In this document: positions 10,990-22,352 of the stretch, in pieces | How positions within the stretch are numbered: position 1 is the first letter of the stretch | How the letters are laid out: every line of letters starts with the position of its first letter | Program-made: the position numbers and the translations under genes | Source: Plantago major | Lineage: Eukaryota; Streptophyta; Magnoliopsida; Lamiales; Plantaginaceae | Direction of reading: 5' to 3' | Length of the DNA: 64,000 bases | Assembly: GCA_026545765.1 (NCBI GenBank) | Contig: CM048839.1 | Span: 54,792,677 to 54,856,676, forward strand | The notes under the pieces: generated by a model | The model's database searches: none | What the model was told of the DNA's origin: nothing | Seen by the model: only the letters and a program-made list of their open reading frames with translations

Positions 10990-13900
10990 ATGTGGGATTA
11001 TAATTTGATAATATCATGTTTATTGAGTGTAATAGTGATATTTGCAGTGAAAGTGGTGAACTGGGTATGGGTGGAGCCAAAGAGGATGGAGAGATTTCTA
11101 AGAAAGCAGGGACTCAATGGCAATCCTTACAGGCTATTTGTCGGAGACACCAAAGAGATCTCGACCTTGTATCAACGTGCCCACTCCAAACCTATTGGAA
11201 TTTACGAGGACATCGTACCTAGAACAATCCCATTTATCGCAAATGCCATACACAAATACGGTATGTATATGTACTCATCGGTCCTAAATGTTGTGATTTA
11301 TTTCGTCCGTCTTGCTTCCTTTTTTTTTTAAACTTTTTTTTTAAGAAGAAGAATTTCATCCGTCTTGCTAGATTGTATGCGTTCGCTTTTGGATTGGTTT
11401 TTGGGCAATATGTGGGATGTGTGTTAATTAGTTTAGTGGTAGTGCTAAGTAATAAATGTATCTGATAAAATTGGTACAAAAAATAGTAACATCATTCGTT
11501 GTTCTTGATATATGATGATTTAACTTGTATGGGTTTTCAAAATATTGAACCGAGACAGTATCTTTCATATTGTTTTTTATTTAGAAGATCGAATTTCATA
11601 TAATAATTAACCAAAATAACAGTACATTAGGGTTGGAAATGGGTAAATCAATAGTGCCAGAACAATCGACATTAAAGTCTTTTTGCTAGTAAATATGCTA
11701 GCTTATTGCTAGGGCTCTGAAAAAACCCACCCGCGCAAACCGCTCGTTTTTCACCCGCACTCGCCAACTAATTTTTTTATAAAATGTGTGGTGGGTTAAT
11801 TTTTTTTTCACCCGCCATTAGTGGGTGGGTAGTGGGTTGGATGGGTGCAACCCGCGACCCACCCGCCATTTTTATGTATGTATGTATGTAGGTATATGTT
11901 TGTGAATTTAAGTATAAGGAGAACCATAGGCTAGAGAAGTTGCATCTTGCTTATGTCGTTGAATATAGATATAGTTCAAGTGAGCCTACAACTCTTCTCT
12001 TTAAGCATTATTTCGTATTCATTTTTGCACTCGCCATTCGTTCTTCTCAACTTATGTCATGTATTTAAGCAAAATAACACAAGTTGGCAACTTCTCGGGT
12101 CAAAATTTCATCCATTAATGCGTGAAAATCTTTAAAATTAAGCAAAGAAGAATAACTACTTCAAAAGAATCACTACCCTCTTTGTTCAGAACATGCTCTT
12201 TGTTGCTTTTTTTTTTTTTTGCTTGCACATCTACTTCTGCACAAGTTGCAAATTTATACTACATCTATTTTTATCTATATTCATCCACCAATTCGCCCGC
12301 CACCCGCCCGCCAGTTTTATCACCCAAACCGCCGCGGATTGGAAAAATATTCCACTACCGATTTATAATTATAATCACGCCATAGTGGGTCGGTTTGATT
12401 TTCAGAAAAACCACACCGCCACACCCTACTTATTGCCATCTCTAAAAATAAAGGAAAATGAAAAGAAATTAAACGAACAAACCAAAATTTTGATGTCTGC
12501 AATAATAACTACTGATAATAAGGAGGTATTCATATTTTCTTATAGCATTCCCAAATTCCTTAAATATTCTCATTTAATATGGGGTGACATGACTGGAAGA
12601 AAACCATCTTATTATCTGTAAAAAACAATTGGCAAATAAACAGAAATGGAGTAGATGATTTCTTTTTGTATAAAAAAATCTGAATATGATGCAACGTGTT
12701 TATTGTAGGAAAAAATTCATTCGCTTGGATTGGGCCAAAACCACGAGTTATCGTGACAGACGGTGAATTAATGAAAGATGTGCTAAAAAGATATCGAAAC
12801 TTTCCAAAAAAGGTCTCAAATAAGTTTATCAACTTGGCTATTGGTGGTCTTTCCCATTACGATGGCGATGACTGGCACAAATCAAGAATTAAACTCAATC
12901 CCGCTTTTCATTTGGACATATTAAAGGTTAGTTTAGTTGTAACGAAGTGACTCACTCTCTCGTTAGATGTGCTAGGTAGTCCTTTTCGAGCTATGATCCA
13001 TGGTTGTATTGTGTATTCTTTGGTCATAATATAATCATTGTGTTTCTAAAAAAAAAAAATAATAATTTCACTCCATTCAATCTTACATTTCCGTTATTTA
13101 TTTTGGAGGACCTATAATTACTTACAAATTATAAAATGTAATTTTTTTAAAAAATCAGTTAAAATGACATTATACACTTTCTTATCTCCCATAAAATAAT
13201 TCTCACTAATTTTTTTCATAACTTTTATATGTGAAGGTGAATATGAAAGTGAGATCAGAACAAAGAGAATATAATATTTATGACTGTTATTGTGTTAGGA
13301 CTCTTAATAAATGCCATAAAAGGCCATATATGTTTTAGTGCCTAGTTGGATCATTAAATATATATAAATTCTTGTTAAAAATTGTTTTTACATCTATCTA
13401 ACTTGTATGAAATTGGTTTCCCTTTGATCATATAAACTATGAGTTTGATCACTTACACGTCAATTAAACCAGTTTTACAGCTTATCAAGACCTAATTTTA
13501 CAAGAGACTTACACGTTAAAAGGCTTAAAACACCTGGGTGTAACTTTGTAGAAAAAAATACCCGGGATGCAAGATTGTGCAAGAGATATTTTAAACGAAT
13601 GGAGGAGCAAAATGTCGAGTGATGGATCTGGCGTGGTAGATGTGTTTCACTATCTCGAAGATTTCAGTGGTTCAGTAGTTACACGGACCCTGTTTAGCAC
13701 TCCCTTTAATGAAGAGATGAGGAGAAACTTTCAGTGTATTATGGACCTTACAGTTATGGCCAGCACTGCATCCAAGCCATTCAGTATTCCAGGTTTCTGG
13801 TATGTTATTTTGTATACTCCATTCATCCCAATTTTTTCATAGTTTGGGTGGAGCGCGCGCTTAGTCGTGCACACCTCTGTCCAGTGGCGGATCTAAAGGG

Positions 13901-15135
13901 GGCAAGTGGGGTCAGTTGCCCTCCCTCAGATTTTAAATATTATTGTTATAATACATAATAAGTAACTAAATTTGTTCTGTCCGAGTGGTGGCTGTCTTAG
14001 ACTGCTATGTTGCTGATCCAGGTTCAAATCTTATTATCATGTTATTTTTTGCTAAAATGTAATTTATTGTAAAAAAATCATACTCTACTTCTAATACTTA
14101 TCGTAAAAATTATTTCATGAACATTAGGCTTCGGCCCTCCTAAAATACGCTCTTAGATTCGCCACTGCCTCTGTCTCGTCCATGATTCACGGGTGGAGGT
14201 GGATTTGTTCAAATTGATAAAAATCACTATTTGTTCCAAGGTACATGCCGACAGAAACCAAAAAGAGAGCCATAGGAATGGAGAAAGAAATGCGAGACTC
14301 ATTTACGCGTATGATCAATGAAAGGTTGAACAGGCGGCTAGAGCTAGGCGAAAATTCTGGGCAGGACTTGCTTGATGTATTCTTAGATGAATTGTACCAA
14401 GGAAAAATCATGAGCAGTGACGTTCGTAAGATGATAATTGAAGATGCAATTGGCAACTGCAAGTTGTTTTACTTTGCAGGCTACGACACAACTTCAAGTT
14501 TGCTCACTTGGACGCTTATTACGCTTGCCATTCACCAAGATTGGCAAGCTCGTGCAAGGGAAGAAGTTCTTCAACTCCTGGGCAACAATAATGAAATCAC
14601 CAATGATATCTTAAACCAGATGAAAACTGTAAGTAAAATGTGAGTTTTGTAGTATGAATTTGTTGTTGGTAGAGGTTCTACGTACCTATCTACTTTGTTA
14701 ACTTTACAGGTAACGATGATTCTGTTTGAAGTGTTGCGTTTATACCCACCAGTGATGGAAATCTCAAGAGTTGTGGAGGAAGACACTAAGTTGGGGGAGT
14801 ATAAGATACCGAAAGATGTGTTAATGCAGTTGCCTGTAGCTATACTTCACCGGAACAAAGAGGTATGGGGTGAAGATGCATTAGATTTTAGGCCGGACAG
14901 GTTTTCAGAAGGGGTGCTCAAAGCAGCCAACGGTCATGCCGCTTTCCTTCCATTCAGTTGGGGTCCTCGGATTTGCATAGGTCAGAATTTTGCACTGATG
15001 GAGAGTAAAATTTTCGTCGCGGAACTACTTCGTACATTTTCCCTTGAGCTATCACCAACTTATATACACGCCCCATGCTTGGCATTCATGATTCAACCTC
15101 AGTATGGTGCTCCTTTACAACTTAATGAGTTGTGA
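10990..15135 (+). CDS. Cytochrome P450, CYP72A-like, 5 exons, intact
   Basis: A haem monooxygenase anchored in the ER membrane. Exons 10990-11260, 12709-12926, 13552-13799, 14241-14628 and 14710-15135 join in frame into 516 aa, the usual CYP72 length. Residues about 5-25 are a hydrophobic anchor, followed by WVEPKRMERFLRKQGLNGN, typical of CYP72A. AGYDTT at 325-330 is the I-helix oxygen-activation motif. ExxR is at 382-385 and PDRF at 437-440. [10 protein letters not shown] at 457-466 holds the haem ligand Cys464. The start at MWDY is chosen because the inverted paralogue shares it; an in-frame ATG five codons upstream is possible. Substrate cannot be read from sequence: CYP72A members oxidise triterpenoids, gibberellins or secologanin precursors. 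Introns 1 and 3 carry transposon insertions. Confidence 0.92.
11628..12444. mobile_element. hAT-like element in P450 gene 1 intron 1 (probable)
   Basis: The left end 'tagggttggaaatggg' and right end 'cttattgccatctcta' are imperfect inverses. Inside both ends there are runs of 'acccgcc/ggcgggt' type sequence (11730-11870 and 12290-12430) that mirror each other. This is the look of plant non-autonomous hAT elements. No matching 8-bp duplication was found and the centre (11880-12280) is unrecognised, so the call is tentative. Confidence 0.45.
13882..14167. mobile_element. Non-autonomous hAT MITE, 286 bp, in P450 intron 3
   Basis: Terminal inverted repeats 'cagtggcggatctaa' and 'ttagattcgccactg' differ at one position. 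They are flanked by the identical 8-bp duplication cctctgtc at 13874-13881 and 14168-14175, which is diagnostic of the hAT superfamily. The element lies wholly in intron 3 (13800-14240). Internally, 13979-14030 carries tRNA-like A-box and B-box sequences. Confidence 0.93.
13979..14031 (+). other. tRNA-like A/B box segment inside the hAT MITE
   Basis: 'gtccgagtggtggc' resembles the A box of tRNA-Ser/Leu, and 'ggttcaaatc' about 40 nt later matches the B box consensus GWTCRANNC. The intervening sequence does not fold obviously into a full tRNA, so this is a degenerate internal Pol III promoter-like segment and not a tRNA gene. Confidence 0.45.
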
Positions 15136-15245
15136 AAAAGCCCAGAAAATCCTTTATGTAAGATATCAGATATACACTTGTATGTTATCATATATGCCTT
15201 GACTGCATGTTCGGAGAACGGAAAACCACAATTGATATTATCAAC

Positions 15246-15251
15246 AATAAA
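15246..15251 (+). terminator. Polyadenylation signal of P450 gene 1
   Basis: AATAAA lies about 110 nt after the stop codon at 15133-15135. Confidence 0.4.
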
Positions 15252-17023
15252 TTTCCGTGTAGCACTCTTTATGAACAACTACTTCAAGTCTCAATAATTA
15301 GACCTGTTTAAAACTCTGTTTTTATGTGGTTGGAAGTTAGGAACGTTAGAAACATAATTCTTCATGTTCGGAGCTTTTTTCACGTTTCGAGCGCGAATCC
15401 ACGTTCCGAGCTTGGGAGCTTCACTAATTCTTGACTTAAGTTTTCTTAATTCTCGAATTAAGTTTTCTTAATTCATCGTTGAAGAATTTTAAAAATAAAA
15501 TGTCACTTTTTGGGGTATCATTTTTTATAAAAGATTGTTAAAATGATTTGAACATAATATACTTAATATTTCTTATTTAAAATCGTACGCTATCGAAAAC
15601 TATGAAAGAACGCTACATAAAGTTTTAAGAATCCTACATTAATGTCACCGAACAAATTTGCAAATGTAGTCATTTCACCCATCTTTTGTAATGTACTAAC
15701 TTTTCTTTAATTCTATCCTTATATCTACGATATATCTCATACACTTGTATAAATTTTGTTAAATATGTACATGTATATTTCTCGAAAAATGTGTACTATA
15801 TTAACGCTCCATGGACGCTCCCGCTCCCAATTATTTTGGGTTTTGACGAATATTCGCTTCCGCTCTTGCTCCACTTTCGCTCCCGCTCTCGTTCCATGTG
15901 ACTAAGTTAGGAACTAGGGGATGTGGATTATGGCTGTATCCAATAGTTGAATTCAAATTCGATTTGGGTCCAACTAATCCAAAACTATTTTAAAGTCACT
16001 TAATGCTCGAACGAGCTTATAACCAGATGGTTCCACAAATAAAATAAAACCAAACAAAAACCATATAGATCCACTAAATTGATTCTATATGAATTACAAA
16101 GTCACTTGGATAAAATAAGTGATATATTTCTCCATTTCGCAGAAGTTGCTACATTTTCATTTCGACGGCCAATCGTTTTAATTGATTTACAAATTACTCA
16201 TAACGATAATAAGAATAATTTAATAAAATCATATAATAAAAATTTAATTACTTAATTTTCATTATATAATTTTAATAATTTATTTATTAATTTTTAAGAA
16301 AGAAATCGCACAAACGCTTATACTGATCGCAGAATAATAAAATGTAACAATTTTTCTGAAATGGATGAAGTATTAAATAAAACTTTTCTAACTCCATCGA
16401 AATAAGTGGGTCTTTCCATAAACCCTTTTCTAACCCATAGATAAAAGTTTGTCTGTCCTCGTTCTCCGCTGCTTTTGCGCCATTTCTAACACATCCCAAC
16501 ACACTCCACTAAAAGATGAAGGACATGTTCATAGGATAGGATGTAGGGTCCATTCTCCATCATCACCCTTGACCAGTAAAACTCCATTGATAACACTGCA
16601 TGAGAAGTTATTGTTGTTAAATACAAAAGGAATTTCATTTCCACAACCAACATCAGTTTAGACCCGAGCTTAACCATCCAAATGAAGAGTTATATTGGAT
16701 TGTTTTTTAACATTAATCAACACTTCTCATTTAAATACCTATAATTTTTCCAATTACATCTAAATCTTAAAAAAGTAAAAAAAAAAAACCTTCCCGCACC
16801 AACTTTGTAGTAACAATTTTTAGACTTAAATGAAAATATAATTCTTGATTATTTCATAATATATTCCTAATTAATCTCGAATCCTGATTAAATACAATAG
16901 AAGTAAAATGATAATCAGCATTCCGGTGTTGAATTATTAGGCAAAAAATACCTAATTAAATGTATGCTTCTGAATCCAAAGATCAAGAAGAAACGGTCAC
17001 ATAATCACATCAACATGTTCTGT
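15252..17023. other. Spacer between the convergent P450 genes
   Basis: No gene was recognised. Around 15318-15420 and 15800-15910 are 'gttcggagc' and 'cgctcccgctc' type runs that look like decayed hAT-like ends in inverted orientation. The rest is A/T-rich. A minus-strand open frame at 16287-16502 has no recognisable similarity. Confidence 0.4.
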
Positions 17024-17029
17024 TTTATT
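17024..17029 (-). terminator. Polyadenylation signal of P450 gene 2
   Basis: The minus-strand AATAAA lies about 83 nt beyond the stop codon at 17112. Confidence 0.4.
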
Positions 17030-17111
17030 TGTATGCTTGAGATATAATATGACACGCCAGGCTTCTGAAATGGGATGCATCCCATGTAAAAGAGCTCTTT
17101 GTACACCACTC

Positions 17112-20107
17112 TTACAGTTTACGCAGGATAAGAGGAGCACCATACTGCGGCTGAACGGTAAAAGCAGCATAAGGGGCGTGCTTGTATGTCGGAGCGAGCT
17201 CAAAGGAGAAGGCACGGAGAAATTGAGCTAGGAAAACTTTTCCCTCCATTAGGGCAAAGTTCTGTCCGATGCAAATCCGGGGACCCCAACTGAAGGGCAT
17301 GAATGCAGCCTGTCCGTTAGCTGCTTTCAGCATTCCTTCAGCAAATCTGTCTGGCTTGAACTCAAGAGCATCCTTGCCCCAAATTTCAGTGCTCCTGTGC
17401 ATCATAGCTATTGGCAATTGCAAGAATATGCCCTTTGGTATGTGGTATCCTCCCAGCTCTGTGTCCTCTTCAACAACTCGGGATAGTTCCATCACTGGTG
17501 GGTATAAACGTAGTACTTCATGCAAAATCATCGTCACCTACGTAAAAATGAAAGTCAGGTCAGGTGGTGTTGCATGACTTCTCATCATTTTTAGGCCAAG
17601 GGGTCCAAATTGCATTGCTTCGGAAAAAATATGAACAAGGCCCGTGCTTTGTGATGATTGTATTTTTGTACTTACAGTTTTCAGCTGGTTTAAGTTATCA
17701 CTGGTGAGGTTGTTACTGTCTCCCAATACTTGAAAAACTTCTTCTCTTATGAGCTTGCCAGTTTTGGTGACTGGCAAGTGTAACAAGGGTCCAAACGAGC
17801 AGATTGGAAGTCGTATCAAAACCTGCAAAGTAAAACAACTTGCACTGCGCGATTGCCTCTTCAATAATGGCATTACGGGCGCGATTGTATGAAACATTGC
17901 CATGGTACAGATCATCCAAGAACAGATCAAGTAGATCTTGTACTCCCTGCTCTCCTGTCTTTCTCCTATTCAACCTTCCATTAATCATTGACGTAAATGA
18001 GTCTCTCACTTCTTTCTCCATCGCCATGGCTTTTCTTTTTCTCTCTGTGGGCAAGTACCTAAGAACATAATGTTTACCAATCATAAAAACAAAAAAGGAG
18101 AACCTTACTCTATTCCTAGTTGAATGCTTTCAGGTTTCAAGTAATATATTAGTGACAGAACTGCATAAATTTTTACCAGATTCCAGGAATGTTAAATGGC
18201 TTCGAGGCTGTATCAGTCATAATAGTAATGTCCCTAAGATAGTTAAAGTTTCTCCTCATGTTAGCATCAAAGGGAGTGCTGAACAACGTTTGTGTCACTA
18301 CAGAACCACTGTAATCTTCCAGATAATCCAATACATCCACAACACCAGAACCATCATTCGACATCTTACTTCTCCACTGGTTAAGAATATTTTCCACACA
18401 TGCTTGAATTCCAGGTATCTTTTGCTGTAACAAAACAATTGCGAAGAAAAATGATTTTTTTTTTCTTTCAAATGTTCCTGGAAATATATCAGGTCTGGTC
18501 TGCTAGTCACAGTTATCAAAAATTTATATGACAGTGAATTATAACTGACCTTCAACTTGTCAACATGGAAAGCTGGATTGAGCTTCATTCTGGATTTGCT
18601 CCATTCATCGCCCTCAAAAAAAACAAGACCACCAATAGCCAATCTGATAATTTTGTTAGACACCTTGAAACTCTTCTGATAGTTTCTGTGTTTGTTCAGT
18701 ACAATTTTCATTAGCTCAACATCTGATATGATGATTCGAGCTTTGGGGCCGATCCATGCAAAAGAATTTTTGCCTGAAAATTGCACAAAAAAACATTATT
18801 CATTACTTCATTTCTTAACCAAAACCCACTGCAGCTTGACTGAAGATGTAGTTGTAAAGCTTTTGAAGCAATTACTGTTTTGTAAAAATGCTTGACTGAG
18901 CTGCGTTCAAATAATTTCCAAGCAAGTATTCAGAGTTTGTTCAGGCAGCTTTTTCAGATTGACCATTGATAAACTTCAGCGTGAGCCGGAGCCTCTGATA
19001 CCATCATATACTTTCATCTCATCTAAAAGCTCAAACTTGTAGAGAGGTGTGGAATATATTCATTTATATTGACTCCAATAACCATAAGTTACATGGCAGT
19101 TTTTGAAGCATTGACAATTTTGTCATATTTTGTTCTTTGTACTGAGGGGATCTATAGAGTTAATAATTCACTACCTTATAACAAATATCCAAATTCTTAA
19201 TTAAAGTAGATGCTGTTCTCAAATAGTCATAAGCTCGAATCTGATAAATATAAATAAACAAAATAAAGCACCTAGAGACGAGCATATTCTGTAAAACAGT
19301 ACAAGCTCTAGCCACATAATTTGCTGAATTAATCAACCTAAATCAAGGGACTCAATCAGCAACTTAGTGCTTCCTAATAGATGGCAAACTTTTATTAATT
19401 GGCCATTGACTTTTCTTTTAATTAATTTAATTATAAAGTTTAGAGAACAAAAGGTTGGAAATAGAGAGAAACAACTGGGACTGGATGACAAAGACAATTG
19501 GGACTGGATGACACTCAACTAATTACTCAATTACTAACTTGGGAATCCATCGACTCAATCAAGTAAGAGCCAACGTGTTTCCTTTTTAAGAAAAAACTAA
19601 AAAACAATGAACTTTTTATTAACTCTTTCACCCTTCCTCTATTTTCAATATAGCAGAGCCTCCACACTTCAAAGTCTGCAATACATAAGCTTCCACATGC
19701 TGTGGTTGAAACACTTAAGTAATCACGACTTAGGCTCTGTTCTCTTCGTCTGAACAAAACTGATCCGAACTTATTTATAGTATAAAATACAACTAACTAA
19801 ATCTGAACTGAACTGAACTGAAATTAGTGAGTTTTCATATACCATATGTATCAACGGTCTTCTTAATGAACGGCATGACACGAGGAACGATATCATCGTG
19901 TGGGTGGAGAGTAGTCGAGTAGGCTTCCTTGTACATGGAAGAAATCTCGTTGGCATCCCCGAACAAAACCCTGTAAGGATTCCCTTGCAAGCCCTGCTTT
20001 CTTAGAAAGCTCTCCATCCGCTTGGGTTCGAACCATACCCAGTTGAGGAATTTGACAGCTAAAATGGCAAATAGAGTGAAAAAAGATATGAGCAAATAGT
20101 CCCACAT
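17112..20107 (-). pseudogene. Cytochrome P450, CYP72A-like, inverted paralogue with 2-bp frameshift
   Basis: Exons in transcript order are 20107-19843, 18773-18550, 18424-18177, 18058-17676 and 17537-17112. Exons 3 and 5 are exactly as long as in the neighbouring gene (248 and 426 nt). Exons 1 and 2 differ by whole codons. Exon 4 is 5 nt shorter: one codon plus a 2-bp deletion near 17750, where 'gctcgtgcaag' of gene 1 corresponds to 'gctcataag'. The frame therefore leaves the P450 sequence just after AGFDTTSN of the I helix and stops at 17713. ExxR, PDRF and the haem Cys motif ([10 protein letters not shown]) are all still encoded downstream but out of frame. Apart from this lesion the gene looks well preserved, with a TATA box and good splice sites, so recent loss or an assembly error are both possible. 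Confidence 0.85.
19733..19823. mobile_element. Truncated Tourist-like MITE in P450 gene 2 intron 1
   Basis: The left end 'ggctctgttctctt' followed by 'cgtctgaac' is the same as that of the complete MITE at 59158-59297, including the internal 'gaactgaactgaa' run. The right terminal repeat is missing. It ends about 20 bp from the splice donor of exon 1. Confidence 0.6.
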
Positions 20108-20177
20108 AGTGAAGTTGTTGTATTCTTGTTTTGTGGCAAAGAAGCCTCTAAATAGCAATGGCTTTTAGCTCTCCATT

Positions 20178-20190
20178 CTATATATAATAG
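20178..20190 (-). promoter_or_regulatory. TATA box of P450 gene 2
   Basis: On the minus strand 'ctattatatatag' lies about 75-80 bp upstream of the start codon at 20107, a standard position for a plant core promoter. Confidence 0.5.
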
Positions 20191-20767
20191 TGTCAGGTTC
20201 TTCTGGTCCATGAGGAGCATGGGCCCAGTATTAGTGCTCATCTACTTTGAAATATGTGAATCAATATCGACGGCACTCAATACCAGAATATCAGAATATA
20301 ATTCAAGCAAGCAGACAGACCAGTCTACATTGCACGCGTCTCACGGGTTTTCTTCATTTCCAGATTCCTTGTGCTCACGTAAACTTTTCGTTCTAATCAA
20401 TATATTCTTAGCCGTTAAAAAACAAAAAAAAAAAATTCTACATCATCACTAACATTAATCAGAAAAGGACTAATATACATACTTGTTCTAATTTTTTTAC
20501 TCTTTTTTGGTAAAAGTAGACAGAGCTGTTATTTCTAATCCATGATTGAGTATCAATATTAACAGCATCTGATAAACAAAAGTTTACACAGGAATATATT
20601 TTAAGAACATGACATATTTTAGACTGGAAAAAATCTAGGGCAAAATCAAATTGGGTGAAAATAGTGATGAAGATCAACATATCTGGACCACATAATTAAT
20701 CATCGGTCATGTGAACTGCGCAGATCAATCAACAGAATTACAGAAGCGGTGGTGGGTGTTGTTTAGG
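20191..20767. other. Upstream region of P450 gene 2
   Basis: No gene or repeat was recognised. It presumably contains promoter sequence of the divergent-strand P450 gene. Confidence 0.4.
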
Positions 20768-20887
20768 CGCGACCATTACAAAGCTGTTTCTCGAGATTGA
20801 TCGATTGATTGATTAAATTGGAGAGGATATTACGTTTTTATAAAAGTGAAAATTATTTAGGTTCCGAGGGTTTTACTAATTTTTTTT
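20768..20887 (+). repeat. Older dispersed repeat, left part (host site of two MULEs)
   Basis: It matches 60022-60115 through 'aagctgtttct', 'gattgattgattaaattgg' and 'gaggatatt'. The match resumes after the two MULEs at 24560-24592 and 27268-27300. The uninterrupted relative is at 60032-60185. Confidence 0.7.
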
Positions 20888-21120
20888 GGGAAAATTAACT
20901 ATATAAATCACTATAGCAAAACCATTGCAAATAAGGACCACTAAAAAAAAGTATTGCAACCAAGTCCATTCTAATTTAAATCAAATATGATTGGACAAAA
21001 CTACCCCTCACTTTCACCTACATCTTCATCCTCATCATCTCAGATCTGCTTCTTTTTCTTCACCAAACAACAACTCTACTCTTCTTCTTCTTTACCAAAC
21101 CGTCCTCTCATTTTTCCACC

Positions 21121-22352
21121 ATGGCTGTCGATTCCGAGTGCTTCAACACCGCCGTTGCACCGCCGGAGGAGGACGAGGGCGCCGAAAAAACCCTGAAAAC
21201 CCCCAATTTCTCGGTCAATTTTCTTCAATTTCTACTCGAATCAAGCCATCGATATCAGAAAATGGCGGAATCGAGCAAAGCAAAGTCGAAAATGGTGAAA
21301 GGTATGAAAACCCCCAATTTTTCTTTATTATCTACTTGAATATGAGAATTATGAACTTCGATTCCGACGAATATTGGTTAGTTTCAGTATATAAATGCTT
21401 AGAATGTTGGTTTCATGGGTATATGAGTTGATTCGTTGTTGGGTTTTGAATTCTACAAACTAGAGAGTTAGTTTCATTACGCCTCGCAGGTTTGTATGTT
21501 AGTTTCAGAGAAAACGATCGATTAGATACGATCTGGATGCTGCTAGAATGTTGGTTTCATGGGTACATGAGTTTATTCACTTGTGTGTTTTGAATTCTAC
21601 AAACTAGAGAGTTAGTTTCATTACAGTTCTGTGCTTGGTATGTTAGTTTCAGAGAAAACGATCGATTAGATACGATGCTGCTAGAATGTTGGTTTCATGG
21701 GTACATGAGTTTATTCACTTGTGTGTTTTGAATTCTACAAACTAGAGAGTTAGTTTCAATACAGTTCTGTGCTTGGTATGTTAGTTTCAGAGAAAACGAT
21801 CGATTACATACGATCTGGATGTTGCTAAAATGTTGGTTTCATGTGCATATGAGTTTAATCAATCTTATGTTGGTTTCACGAGTCTGCTTTTGTCGGTTTC
21901 AAGAGTCCGTTATGTTAGTTTCACGACTCTTTTCTATCGGTTTCAAGAGTATTCGAAAGTTAGTTTCGTGATTCTTTAATGTTGGTTTCACGACTCTTTT
22001 CCTGGGTTTCAAGAGTATTCGAGTTAGTTTCGTGATTCTTTAATGTCGGTTTCATGACTCTTTTCTGTTGGTTTCAGGAAAGCAAAAGATCACGGAAACA
22101 TTATTTAACCGTGGGGGATTAGACTCGTGTGTCGAGTTACTACAATCTCTAAACCTGAAAAAACATTCCAAAAGCCTCTATAAAACACTATTCAGTGTGT
22201 TGTTCCATAAGATAATAAATGGGAATATAGATGCAAAGTTCTTTATGAAGAACGTTGATGATATAAAGAAGGTGTTGCCGGCATTCAACAACAAAACAAA
22301 AACACTAAATATGGGATCTAGGTCCATAGTTTTGACAGAAGATGACATATAA
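21121..22352 (+). CDS. Small two-exon gene inside MULE A, unknown function
   Basis: I do not recognise this protein. Exon 1 is 21121-21301 (donor AAAG|GTATGA) and exon 2 is 22078-22352 (acceptor TTTCAG|GA). Joined in frame they give about 151 aa with no stop. The N-terminal half has acidic PPEEDEGAE and two copies of KTPNFS. The C-terminal half is Lys/Asn-rich with KHSKSLYKTLFSVLFHKI. The 776-bp intron is filled with the 'ttagtttca' word, and the splice acceptor is itself one of its copies. It could be a captured host gene or the accessory second gene of a MULE. Its intact splicing frame supports it being real. Confidence 0.55.

Noticed and set aside
12122..12621. Overlapping open frames in P450 intron 1
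   Set aside because: They lie inside the hAT-like element and intron. Composition is Phe/Ser-rich and non-conserved.
13979..14031. Functional tRNA gene
   Set aside because: Only box-like segments are present. No acceptor stem or anticodon arm pairs convincingly.
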